Assembly (NCBI RefSeq): GCF_002834295.1
Contig: NZ_PISP01000002.1
Coordinates: 372,001-436,000, forward strand
Direction: 5' to 3'
Length of the DNA stretch: 64,000 nucleotides
Origin: Rhodohalobacter barkolensis
GTDB taxonomy: Bacteria > Bacteroidota > Rhodothermia > Balneolales > Balneolaceae
Shown here piece by piece: positions 17,121-25,307 of the stretch. Both the position numbers and the translations under genes were made by a program. The first letter of the stretch is position 1; every line of letters starts with the position of its first letter. The notes beneath the pieces are model-generated. The model made no database searches. It was not told the DNA's origin and was given only the letters and a program-made list of their open reading frames with translations.

Positions 17121-17837
17121 TCAATTGGTTTTGTTGGTTAATGTATACTGGCGATAGGCCAAATATGTGATCCCAACAACCACGCTAAGCCCGATAATGG
17201 GCTTGATGTTTTGAACTCCAGGCAATCCATCAGATAGATCAACTTTTTGCGATCCAAAAATTTGATGATCCGCAAGCTCATCCCCGGCTTTGGTATGCAA
17301 AGTTGGATCAAATCCTTTCCAGGAGTTCTTATCGTGATACTGCAAATAGACGTGTGAGTACGCCTCTTTTTTCTTCGGATTGGCTTTTACCACACGAAAC
17401 CGCACCGGAACGCCGATTGATGAAAGCAGGGCACCGGCCAGCACACTTTGATCATCACAGTCGCCGAATCCAAGCTCCAGAGTTTTTGAAGCTGTTTGCA
17501 GCCATTCGATACCGTCCGGATCATTCACATAGGCGATATTCTTTTTCATCCAAGAGTAAACCGCATCGGCAATTTTGCCATAGTTGCGGCGATTCGGCAG
17601 GCCCGTTCGCGGATCGGCCGGAATATTTTGGGTGATCTCAATCGCTTTGGACCGAACGGCCGGATCTCCTTTACCTTCATCCACCAGGCGTTTTATTTCG
17701 GAAAGCACTCCGTCCAGTCCGGGATAGGCGACACGGGTAAAAAAGGCAGAACCATCCCTGTGATGGGAGGCTCTGCCGTTGTTGCCTGGGATCGGGCTGT
17801 TGGGGACTCTTTCGGTATGGATCGTCGGTAGATTCAA
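17121..17837 (-). CDS. Transglutaminase-like (papain-fold) protease with C-terminal membrane anchor
   Basis: This 238-residue protein has a transglutaminase-like core at about 75-190. The catalytic Cys is in GFGDCDDQSVLAGALL (Cys near 129), His in YSHVYLQY (near 162), and Asp in FDPT (near 177). The C-terminal helix (IIGLSVVVGITYLAY) anchors it. Proteins of this family cut or cross-link peptides; in phages they may process capsid proteins or act on cell wall. Here it precedes the other anchored proteins, so a virion-maturation protease is a reasonable guess. Confidence 0.7.
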   Translation of the reverse strand: MNLPTIHTERVPNSPIPGNNGRASHHRDGSAFFTRVAYPGLDGVLSEIKRLVDEGKGDPAVRSKAIEITQNIPADPRTGLPNRRNYGKIADAVYSWMKKNIAYVNDPDGIEWLQTASKTLELGFGDCDDQSVLAGALLSSIGVPVRFRVVKANPKKKEAYSHVYLQYHDKNSWKGFDPTLHTKAGDELADHQIFGSQKVDLSDGLPGVQNIKPIIGLSVVVGITYLAYRQYTLTNKTN

Positions 17838-17844
17838 AGGAGAA

Positions 17845-19185
17845 TTAAGCTGCTTTTAAACGGTTTTTAAACTCTTTCAGAAGCTCAATGAAGTAGGCTT
17901 TGTGCTGTTCATTAAGCTGAACACCGTACTTGCCGATTACAAACTCCGCGGCTGCTTTTGCCGGTATATACTTCAACTGATCGGCAGCACCGTTAAACTG
18001 TTCAAGTACCGGAGCGATCACATCGGCAGCTTTTTGGGCCGGAATATCATGGTTGGTTGCTACTTCCATCAGAGTTTTTGATACCTGAATCCAGAATCCG
18101 GGTTCTGCGTTAATGTTGTGGGTTTCAAACGTGCGTAACCCTTCGTTCAAAATCCTTCGGATCGTTTCCGGACCGGGCTGGCCTTGCACCAGGGCAGATG
18201 TTACCGTTTGCACAAGCTGGCTAAAAAATTGATTGACGATATACTGCATGTTGTTTTCGGGATTGTTCTGTTCAGGCGCCGGATTGCTTTTGTTTTCCGG
18301 TTGTGTAGATTCTTTGGGACTGTTTTCAGAAGGTTTAGGCTGATTGAGTCCGGCCAACGGTTGAGGTTGCGGCTGGGCCGGTTGAAATTTTTGGATCAGC
18401 GGCGAAATAAGGTTAAACAGTTCCGGATTTTTCAGAGCATCATTCAGGATCTCTTTCAGGTCAAATCCGGTGTCCACATCGGCATACTTCAACTCTTGCT
18501 GGAGCTCAAAATTTTCAAACTTCAACTCCTGGATCTCCTCTTTGAGCTGTTCAATCTTTTCCTGAAAGGCAGATGTTTCATTGCGAACCAGGGAATTCGA
18601 TTGCCGTTCAGATTCGGTCAATTCAATGGTTAACCGGCGAACCTTATTCACCATATCATCAAGTTCACCGTCTTTGGATTTTAGCCGCTTTTCGAGCGTA
18701 TCAATGATCTGTTCAAAATCCCGGCGTGTCTCTTCCCGGATATCACGGCGGATGGATTCAATAAACTGTTGATCCAAGGATTGAGGATTGTGCTGCTCTT
18801 GTACCGAATGTATCTCAGGGCCGGAATCGTGAATGTGGAAATGAAGCTGATCTTCGGTTCCATTCTCTTTTTTTAACCGCACTTGATACTTACCGGGGCC
18901 GTACACCTGTTCAATCTGTTCAATGGTTTGAGGGTTTTGCCGTGTGATTACCTCTTTACGGCGATAGTGTCCGTGCTCCTGTTTGAGCAGCGTACCAAAG
19001 AAAGGGTAGTTCTCCAGGATTTTATCCGATGTTACAGCGATTTCCTCTATCTCTTCCGGTTCCAGGTAGGCATCCAGGGTTGGACGGCCACGACCGGGTA
19101 TATGCCGAACGTTCATTTCAGGTGAAGAACCGTTCAGGGTAGGAGACTCAATATTGTCGAATAAGTGAGTAGCTGTTTCGGCCAT
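17845..19185 (-). CDS. First gene of late operon, coiled-coil protein
   Basis: This 446-residue protein starts at 19185 with no upstream gene on this strand for over 6 kb. The N-terminal part (1-130) is globular. A long coiled coil covers about 150-245 (EEIQELKFENFELQQEL), then a Pro/Gln/Asn-rich linker (about 275-320) and a helical C-terminal domain (320-446). No membrane segment. It may be a scaffold or packaging accessory; nothing in the sequence settles this. Confidence 0.55.
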   Translation of the reverse strand: MAETATHLFDNIESPTLNGSSPEMNVRHIPGRGRPTLDAYLEPEEIEEIAVTSDKILENYPFFGTLLKQEHGHYRRKEVITRQNPQTIEQIEQVYGPGKYQVRLKKENGTEDQLHFHIHDSGPEIHSVQEQHNPQSLDQQFIESIRRDIREETRRDFEQIIDTLEKRLKSKDGELDDMVNKVRRLTIELTESERQSNSLVRNETSAFQEKIEQLKEEIQELKFENFELQQELKYADVDTGFDLKEILNDALKNPELFNLISPLIQKFQPAQPQPQPLAGLNQPKPSENSPKESTQPENKSNPAPEQNNPENNMQYIVNQFFSQLVQTVTSALVQGQPGPETIRRILNEGLRTFETHNINAEPGFWIQVSKTLMEVATNHDIPAQKAADVIAPVLEQFNGAADQLKYIPAKAAAEFVIGKYGVQLNEQHKAYFIELLKEFKNRLKAA

Positions 19186-19289
19186 TGAATTGAAAGTGAA
19201 AAAGGTTCACTCATAAATTGGCAAGGAAAAGAGGTTCAAACAACAGATAAGTGCGGTTTTGACTGTTTCGAAAGGATTAAAACTACTTT

Positions 19290-19396
19290 GGAATAAATAG
19301 GAAATTTGCGGAATAAAATGGAACAAATAGACTAAATCGGAACAGTACGGAACTATATGACTAATGCGGAACGGTTTGAATCATTTGACTAAAAAA
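19290..19396. repeat. Array of 11 units phased at about 10 bp, upstream of the late operon
   Basis: Units begin at 19290, 19300, 19310, 19320, 19330, 19339, 19349, 19359, 19368, 19378 and 19387. Most start GGAA (seven of eleven) or GACT (three), followed by an A/T-rich 5-6 nt, for example GGAATAAATA and GACTAAATC. The spacing is one helical turn, so a protein could bind along one DNA face. It lies about 105 bases upstream of the late operon start (19185, minus strand). It could be an operator array, activator site or replication origin. Confidence 0.6.
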
Positions 19397-19728
19397 AGAA
19401 AGGGGTATCTATTAATCGGTGGTAGATTTGGATTCTATTTTATGAATTTCTGTTGCTTAATGAGTGGTTTGCAAATAAGTGTTTGAGCAACTAGTAATGG
19501 GATTGATCCCCTTTCGTATAAGAAACGAAGTCATCGAGCCTTTATAAATATGACTTATGTTTTATGTACTAATTTGGACATAAACCAATTCAACAATGTT
19601 GTATAAGTTCCCTACTGAAATGCTTTGATTGCATAAAACAATAAAATCAGATATTCTACGAGAGCCGTGTTACTTGAGCCTGTTTGTTTAATTAAGTATC
19701 AGTTGGCTTAAAACCTTTCATTTACTAC
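19397..19728. other. Intergenic stretch before the first cassette-region gene
   Basis: No reading frame, RNA gene or strong hairpin is seen. A sequence GTTACTTGAGCC at 19670-19681 resembles an R' core (GTTRRRY-like) and may mark the left edge of the cassette array, but this is tentative. Confidence 0.4.
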
Positions 19729-20007
19729 ATGCATATATCTGAGCTTAACAAAATAAAAAGCGAAGCGGACCCACTACTTGGAAGTTGTACTAAAGTTGTA
19801 ATAACTAAGCTGAATGGGAAAAAGGAAATTATTCCGTGCACTTATCCAGATTATAAAGTTGTTGTTGACGTCAAGGCTTACAAATTGGAGAACCTACTTC
19901 GAGAAAAGATTTGGTTTTTTCTTAAAGCAGAATTAACAATCAAATCTACTTTTGAAATTATTGATACGCATTCTCTCAAGTTAGTTTTAGATACTAATAT
20001 GAAATGA
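19729..20007 (+). CDS. Small hypothetical cassette-region protein
   Basis: This 92-residue protein starts at MHISELNKIKSEADP. It is mostly alpha/beta, has two Cys (residues 20 and 37), and has no signal peptide or membrane segment. It lies on the plus strand, opposite to the phage genes, 79 bases ahead of the TPR gene. Low GC like the other cassette genes. No family recognised. Confidence 0.5.
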   Translation: MHISELNKIKSEADPLLGSCTKVVITKLNGKKEIIPCTYPDYKVVVDVKAYKLENLLREKIWFFLKAELTIKSTFEIIDTHSLKLVLDTNMK

Positions 20008-20086
20008 GTAGCGATTAGTAATGTTTTTTTGAGAAAAAAAAGAAGCTATAAAACAGGATTGATTAATCTTTTATTAACTATAAAAA

Positions 20087-21109
20087 ATGAGCTTATTTAA
20101 ACCAATGAATACAGATAAAATATATGAATCATCAAGAGAAGAAATTGCTTTAGAAATTAAAGGAACGGTACAGCTTGAGGCAGGAAATAATGAAAAGGCT
20201 ATTTCAATTTTCAACTCTGCTACTTCAGTATATCCCAAAAACCCTTATTTCTACTATCTTAGTGGGTACACTAAGCAAAATTTAAAGATGTATATAGATG
20301 CTATAAAAGATTTCGAATATTATTTGGAAATACATCAAAACCATTATAATGCACTTTTTCGTATCGGTCTATGCCTTCAACATTTGAATAACTTTCAAAG
20401 AGCTTTAGAATACTATAACAAATCAGTTGAATACTTTAAAGAATTCAAAACTACAATTGAGAATCTTTCTGAAGATTTACACAAAAATGAAAATATAAAT
20501 GGTAATTATTTTAACATTCCGAAGGAAAAAATTTATGGGAATAGGGCAAATGTTAAAATGAGTTTAAATGATTGGGGTGGCGCTTTAGATGATTGTGAAA
20601 ACGCAATAACTATAAATGCAGATTATCCCCAACCTTATTTTTTGCGAGGAGTCTATTTTTATAACAGTGAAGAACATGAAAAAGCAAAAAAAGACTTGAA
20701 AAAAGCTGCCAGTCTTGGATTCGAACAGGCAAATACTACATTAAAGCAACTTTATGGTAACGAAACTTCTAACGATACTTTTTTTACAGAAGTAAAACAG
20801 TTTGCTGACAGTCCAGAAGCAAAACAAAGAACAGGGGGGATTTTGATGCGAACAGGTTTTAAACCAGAGATAAATTCTGTTCTTTCTGAATTTGACAGTT
20901 TAAATATTTCAATAATGCAACAAGTTGCAGAAAGTTATTTGAAGAATATGTGGCAACAATATAAAAAGGTGGCGGGTGAAATAAATGATTTCTATAAAGC
21001 TGTCATTGCTTATGAAGTAAGTAAAGCCATAGAAGAATTGTATCCCCAAATAGACCAAGACAATTTTTGGAAAACAATATTTAATAATGCCCATAAGAGC
21101 TTTAAATAA
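20087..21109 (+). CDS. TPR-repeat protein (cassette cargo)
   Basis: This 340-residue protein has several TPR units: about 28-60 (GNNEKAISIFNSATSVYPKN), 61-94, 95-125, and 172-220 (WGGALDDCENAITINADYPQP). The C-terminal part (230-340) is helical and unlike TPR. TPRs bind other proteins, so it is likely a scaffold or regulator. It is followed by an attC-like site at 21125. It has no signal peptide and low GC. Target unknown. Confidence 0.65.
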   Translation: MSLFKPMNTDKIYESSREEIALEIKGTVQLEAGNNEKAISIFNSATSVYPKNPYFYYLSGYTKQNLKMYIDAIKDFEYYLEIHQNHYNALFRIGLCLQHLNNFQRALEYYNKSVEYFKEFKTTIENLSEDLHKNENINGNYFNIPKEKIYGNRANVKMSLNDWGGALDDCENAITINADYPQPYFLRGVYFYNSEEHEKAKKDLKKAASLGFEQANTTLKQLYGNETSNDTFFTEVKQFADSPEAKQRTGGILMRTGFKPEINSVLSEFDSLNISIMQQVAESYLKNMWQQYKKVAGEINDFYKAVIAYEVSKAIEELYPQIDQDNFWKTIFNNAHKSFK

Positions 21110-21124
21110 ACTAATGAACCTGCC

Positions 21125-21305
21125 TGCTAACAAGCACTGTAACTAAGACGCGGATAGGTCATTGGGTGTCATTGGTGTTAATCTGCGCACTATACGGATG
21201 TGATATATCATCGGGTGCAGATATCGATATTGTCGTTTCAATAATACATTTTAAACAAGTTCAGCGCTTTTTTGCATACTCGTATGAATAATGTCTAAAG
21301 CGGTC
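21125..21305 (+). other. Degenerate attC-like site 0
   Basis: The left part, GCTAACAAGC at 21126-21135, equals the R'' region of the next site (22487-22496). The stem AAGCACTGtAAC (21132-21143) pairs with GTTCAGCGCTT (21259-21269), one mismatch and one bulge. The right core is unclear. AGCGGTC at 21299-21305 is complementary to the GACCGCT of the next site's R'' (22483-22489), as expected if a cassette starts there. Longer than usual and decayed. Confidence 0.4.
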
Positions 21306-21346
21306 AATAAATTAATTCACAAATTTTTCTAAGTTTATATAAAAAC

Positions 21347-22453
21347 ATGGGACTATCTGATCACTTAAAAAAAGTGCAAAATGGGCTCCGACAAGGATCA
21401 TTTACCTCAGAGGCATCAGTTTCTCAAGGGATTCTTTTACCAGCTTTAAATGAACTTGGCTGGCCAGTCTTTGATACGTCAATAGTAGTTCCTGAATTTT
21501 CGGTAGAAAATCGTAGGGTTGATTATGCATTGTGTCATCCAAAAAATAAGCCGGCTGTATTTCTTGAAGTAAAGAATGTTGGGTTATCAGATGGTGCTGA
21601 CCGCCAATTATTTGAATATGCATTTCATCTTGGAGTTCCGATGGCAATTTTAACTGATGGTCAAGAATGGAGTTTTTACTTACCTGGTGAACAAGGGCGT
21701 TATGATGAAAGAAGAGTTTATAAAATAGATTTGCTTGAAAGAAGTCTTGATGAAATTGAAAAGCGACTTGTTCGATACTTAAAATACCAGAATGTTACAT
21801 CGGGAGAAGCATTAAAGTCAGCCCGATCTGATTACCAAAATGTCTCAAAGTTTAGAGTTATAGCAAATAATCTACCTAAAGCATGGGAATCTATACTTCA
21901 AGAACAAGATTCAATACTATTAGAGTTATTAGCTGAAAAAGTAGAAGATTTATGTGGTTATAAGCCCGATTTGGATGTTTGCAGTAGGTTTCTTGATGAA
22001 CAAATAAATTCTCATGGAACACCAAGAGTTGAAAAGAAAACTGTTCGTAACATATCAGAACGATCTACAAAAAGTAGTAAACCATCATCCAAAAAATCTC
22101 GAACTCGAAAAGTTGAAGACTACAGTTTAACATTTAAGGATCAAGATTTTTCAGCAGGTTCTGCTCGTGAAGTAATGACCACCCTATTTGAATTATTAGC
22201 AAAAGAAGATGATACTTTTCTTGAAAGATTTGCTTCGAGAAAACATGGAAGGAAAAGAAGGTATTTGGCAAAAGATAAATATGAACTTTATCCGGGACGT
22301 CCTGATTTAGCTGAAGATAATTCAGTTGAAGTAGTCTCAGGTTGGTGGCTTGGTACTAATTACAGTCGTAAAAATATTCAAGATATTATTGACTTGGCTC
22401 TTGAAGTTTCTGAACCACAGCTGAGAAGCAGAATTAAAGCAAGAGTTCATTAA
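21347..22453 (+). CDS. HSDR_N/COG4748-like predicted nuclease (cassette cargo)
   Basis: This 368-residue protein has an N-terminal domain (about 20-150) resembling the type I restriction R-subunit N-terminal nuclease fold, with RRVDYALC and AVFLEVKNVG giving the D...ExK pattern near residues 59-77. A basic, Ser-rich linker follows (230-265). The C-terminal part (270-368) ends in SGWWLGTNYSRKNIQDII. It is a whole cassette: degenerate site upstream and an attC at 22483. A defence or modification role is inferred. A remnant of a related gene lies at 30944-31408. Confidence 0.65.
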   Translation: MGLSDHLKKVQNGLRQGSFTSEASVSQGILLPALNELGWPVFDTSIVVPEFSVENRRVDYALCHPKNKPAVFLEVKNVGLSDGADRQLFEYAFHLGVPMAILTDGQEWSFYLPGEQGRYDERRVYKIDLLERSLDEIEKRLVRYLKYQNVTSGEALKSARSDYQNVSKFRVIANNLPKAWESILQEQDSILLELLAEKVEDLCGYKPDLDVCSRFLDEQINSHGTPRVEKKTVRNISERSTKSSKPSSKKSRTRKVEDYSLTFKDQDFSAGSAREVMTTLFELLAKEDDTFLERFASRKHGRKRRYLAKDKYELYPGRPDLAEDNSVEVVSGWWLGTNYSRKNIQDIIDLALEVSEPQLRSRIKARVH

Positions 22454-22482
22454 TCTTTTATCCGTAATAAAAACAATTATTT

Positions 22483-22575
22483 GACCGCTAACAAGCGTTT
22501 TCTGTGGATGTCTAAACGATTGTTGCTAATAGCTTTATTGATTGCCACGCCGCACAAACGCCAAACCGTTATAGG
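22483..22575 (+). other. attC-like site 1
   Basis: R'' is GACCGCTAAC (22483-22492). The arm GCGTTT (22495-22500) pairs with AAACGC (22556-22561), and the right core is GTTATAG (22568-22574) with the predicted crossover after G22568. The next cassette would therefore begin TTATAGGGC at 22569. The site spans about 93 bases, in the usual range for attC. Confidence 0.7.
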
Positions 22576-22607
22576 GCGAAACAAAAATTAAATATGTGAA
22601 CAGTATC

Positions 22608-23051
22608 ATGGATATAAGTTTGACGCACGTAAATTTCAAAGTTCAATGGCGGACTATTTTCATCATTGTAGGACTATTTATAGCACTCACTGCCTGTGAA
22701 TCGTCAGTCAATAGCAATGAAGATACCGAAGAAGAGATTAGTGAAGAATCACAAATTCCCTATTTGAAGGTTGTGAATCAAAATACTGATAGTTATCCAA
22801 TTACCGGTGTCCGCCTCGTTAATTATGAGTTTAATAATCTTGAAATCGATGTTGGTGACTCACAAAAATTCACTCTTGATGATGGCATGCCAGGTGGATA
22901 TAGCGACATAAACATAATAGTTAACTATAGACGAGCAGGTCGTTCATTTTCTTTGAATATAGAAAAAAATTTTAATGATGGAGATACCACAACTGTAAGA
23001 ATGAAAGGTTGCATTTCCGCTGAAGGGTGTGCTGGTGTATATTTGGAATGA
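22608..23051 (+). CDS. Cassette-encoded lipoprotein
   Basis: The ATG at 22608 is preferred (GTG at 22596 possible). The signal segment is WRTIFIIVGLFIALTAC, with a lipobox ending in Cys at about residue 30, then an acidic linker (NSNEDTEEEISEE). The mature part is a beta-rich domain of about 100 residues with two Cys near the end (MKGCISAEGCAG). Lipoproteins of unknown function are common cassette cargo. It is bounded by attC-like sites on both sides. Confidence 0.65.
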   Translation: MDISLTHVNFKVQWRTIFIIVGLFIALTACESSVNSNEDTEEEISEESQIPYLKVVNQNTDSYPITGVRLVNYEFNNLEIDVGDSQKFTLDDGMPGGYSDINIIVNYRRAGRSFSLNIEKNFNDGDTTTVRMKGCISAEGCAGVYLE

Positions 23052-23084
23052 ACTTTTGAATCAGTTCTAAACTATTCATAAATC

Positions 23085-23177
23085 GCCCTATAATAAGGCG
23101 TTTTAAGCGGACTCGTTTAGGGTTCGGGACCTAAATTTAGCAACTCGGCTCTCCGCTTTAACGCTGGGTCGCTATGT
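23085..23177 (+). other. attC-like site 2
   Basis: R'' GCCCTATAAT (23085-23094) is the exact complement of the start of its own cassette (TTATAGGGC, 22569-22577), as required because both meet in the circular cassette. The arm GCGTTTTAAGCGGA (23098-23111) pairs with TCCGCTTTAACGC (23152-23164). The right core is CGCTATG (23170-23176), with C in place of the usual second core base. This is the clearest site of the array. Confidence 0.8.
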
Positions 23178-23205
23178 ACCTAACAGATACTAACAAATTT
23201 GGATA

Positions 23206-23928
23206 ATGTATCAGATATCAAAAAGTACAACTCGGAGTTGGCGAAAGAATAATAAATTTGGGAAGTATCCCGTCTCAATCAATACTATTTGCCCAGAATG
23301 TGGTGAAAGAGGTACTTTCAGCATTGCACCTATTGCGAACTTGACTGATCAGAAGGAATCGCACCTTCAAGGTGTTTCCATGCGTGGTAAATGCCCAACA
23401 TGCGACTTTAAGGCTCGATTTATTCAAGTGGGTGAAGAAGATAAGCCAAATTATAAATTATTCATCCACCCGACTCCTAAACTTGTTCGCCAACCAATAC
23501 ATGGCGTAATTGAAAATTCCGAAATTTTTTCAGGAAGAGTGAAAAAAGCATACTTGGAAGCTATTGATGCCTATAATGCTAAGCAGTGGATTCCTGCTGC
23601 AATAATGTGTGGACGTGCGCTCGAAGGTATTACACTTTCTTTACTCCCGGAAGACAAACGAAAAGGAAAATTTGCAAAACAATTAAGTGAACTTCCAAAC
23701 CATATTGATATCAATAAAACTCTATCAGATTTAACTAATGGGATACGAAAAGGGCGCAATATTGCAGCACATTTTGATGAGTCATTAGATATTGATGAAA
23801 CTGTATCTGCAATGTTACTTGATCTACTGGATTCAATTATAGAATACCTATTTGTACTTCCTGAAAACATTGAGTCATTAGACAAGAAGCTTCAATCTGA
23901 AGATATCAAGTCAACGGATGAAAAATAA
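23206..23928 (+). CDS. Zinc-ribbon plus DUF4145 protein (cassette cargo)
   Basis: This 240-residue protein has an N-terminal zinc ribbon: CPECG near residue 29 and CPTC near 64. The C-terminal DUF4145-like domain covers about 115-215: AYLEAIDAYNAKQWIPAAIM, GRALEGITLSLL and RKGRNIAAHFDE. DUF4145 is often next to or fused with restriction and other defence proteins; the activity is unknown. It is flanked by attC-like sites 2 and 3. Confidence 0.7.
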   Translation: MYQISKSTTRSWRKNNKFGKYPVSINTICPECGERGTFSIAPIANLTDQKESHLQGVSMRGKCPTCDFKARFIQVGEEDKPNYKLFIHPTPKLVRQPIHGVIENSEIFSGRVKKAYLEAIDAYNAKQWIPAAIMCGRALEGITLSLLPEDKRKGKFAKQLSELPNHIDINKTLSDLTNGIRKGRNIAAHFDESLDIDETVSAMLLDLLDSIIEYLFVLPENIESLDKKLQSEDIKSTDEK

Positions 23929-23953
23929 AAGATGGTAAACTTGATTCACTATC

Positions 23954-24080
23954 GGTAAATGACGGGCGCTTCAAATCGGACGCAGACGGAGTTCGATGGA
24001 AACTTGATTGCTAGGAATTAATTTCACTACTTCAAAGAAATCATAATCCCTGCACCGTTTAAACGCTGGGCCGTTATAGG
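23954..24080 (+). other. attC-like site 3
   Basis: R''-like GGTAAATGAC (23954-23963) resembles the complement of its cassette start (CTATGTACC, 23172-23180). The arm GCGCTTCAAATCGGACGCAG (23966-23985) pairs with CTGCACCGTTTAAACGC (24050-24066) with bulges. The right core is GTTATAG (24073-24079). The following cassette starts TTATAGGGC, the same as the lipoprotein cassette. Length about 126 bases. Confidence 0.7.
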
Positions 24081-24149
24081 GCTGTCTCAATATCAATAGT
24101 GGATTATCCTACTTTCAGCAATTAAACCTCGCTAGCTATATCATTGATT

Positions 24150-25034
24150 ATGTTAACATATAAGGAACTTATTGAATTAAGGAAGAAGTTGGCTAATGGA
24201 GGGATTTCATTGGAACATGCTGAAGAATTATTCTGGAAGGACTTTAAAGAAGATAAACGATCGTGGCGTACAAAAGATTGGAAAGAAAGAAGAGCTAAAG
24301 TAATCAAAGACAAATGCGAAATATGCAGCAGCAAAGAAACATTGACGATACAACATCTTTCTCATCCAATAAAATACAACGAACATAAAAAAGTTGTAAC
24401 CAAAGAATATACTAGATCTTTTATTGAGTCTAATCCCACTGTTGATAAAGATGAATTTAGCTTACACATTAAAAAGAACTATGACTATATACCAGTCCCT
24501 TTATGTCCAAACTGTGAGAGCAGATATCCTAACGAAAGATCGAGAAAAACTCCTCGATATCTTTGCACAGTATGCCTAGACGAATTTGATGAAACAATAT
24601 ATAAACCGGTAGATAACCTTCTTGCAACTTTTTTTGAAAATGAAGAAGCAACTGAAGTTCGCGACAAGTGTTTTATATCAAAAGATCAATGGAGAAATAA
24701 GCATCATCTACCGACTACAAAGTATTGGTTCCAGAGAGAAAAGGCTAAAACCAGATATAACGAAGAAATTAGGAAAGAAACATTATTGCTTAGCTTAGAT
24801 GACAACATAAAATATCTTTCTCTTGAAGATACAATTACTGCATGTAAAAGGTGTGCTTACAGCTATGATATGCACAGCATGGAATTATGTCCCCAATGTA
24901 AAGAATACTACAAAGGTATACAGTACCCAAGTTGTATTCAATGCTTGCCTGAAGAGAAACGAAAAGCAGCATTTGAAAAAATTGATTTCAATAAAGAAAT
25001 GGATGAAATGCATAAGAGACTTGGAATAGACTAA
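24150..25034 (+). CDS. Multi-zinc-ribbon, HNH-like protein (cassette cargo)
   Basis: ATG at 24150 (MLTYKELIELRKKLANG). A second in-frame ATG lies two codons upstream. The N-terminal part has CEICSSKETLTIQHLSHP near 57-74 and VPLCPNCESRYP near 117, giving the paired Cys and His of an HNH/zinc-finger nuclease fold. Three more CxxC pairs follow: CTVC near 138, CKRC near 234, CPQC near 249 with CIQC near 262. It is likely a DNA- or RNA-binding or cleaving protein. About 295 residues; no signal peptide; low GC. Confidence 0.6.
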   Translation: MLTYKELIELRKKLANGGISLEHAEELFWKDFKEDKRSWRTKDWKERRAKVIKDKCEICSSKETLTIQHLSHPIKYNEHKKVVTKEYTRSFIESNPTVDKDEFSLHIKKNYDYIPVPLCPNCESRYPNERSRKTPRYLCTVCLDEFDETIYKPVDNLLATFFENEEATEVRDKCFISKDQWRNKHHLPTTKYWFQREKAKTRYNEEIRKETLLLSLDDNIKYLSLEDTITACKRCAYSYDMHSMELCPQCKEYYKGIQYPSCIQCLPEEKRKAAFEKIDFNKEMDEMHKRLGID

Positions 25035-25203
25035 ATAGATATATAAAAGAAAATCGTTAGAATCCTGCTGCTATCAAATGATAAAACCAGTGCCTGGTCT
25101 AAAGATTTATCCATTAAAAGAACTACTTTATGTAAAGCTAACAAAAACAACTAGCGTAGGCATAGGATCATACCATTAGAACGTTAAATTTATCTCTAAT
25201 CTT

Positions 25204-25307
25204 TCCATAAACTACACTTTAAAAGCGTTTCAAGCGGACTCGAATGGGATTCTGAATCCTAAATTTTAATGCCCAGAATCGCCGATTAAACGCCAGAACG
25301 TTACTCC
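25204..25307 (+). other. attC-like site 4, whose core is the stop codon of a phage gene
   Basis: The arm GCGTTTCAAGCGGA (25225-25238) pairs with CCGATTAAACGC (25282-25293). The right core is GTTACTC (25300-25306) with crossover after G25300. The bases TTA at 25301-25303 are the reverse complement of the stop codon of the HTH gene 25301-25552. The array's last cassette therefore joins phage DNA exactly there. The R'' (TCCATAAAC, 25204-25212) is degenerate. Confidence 0.7.
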
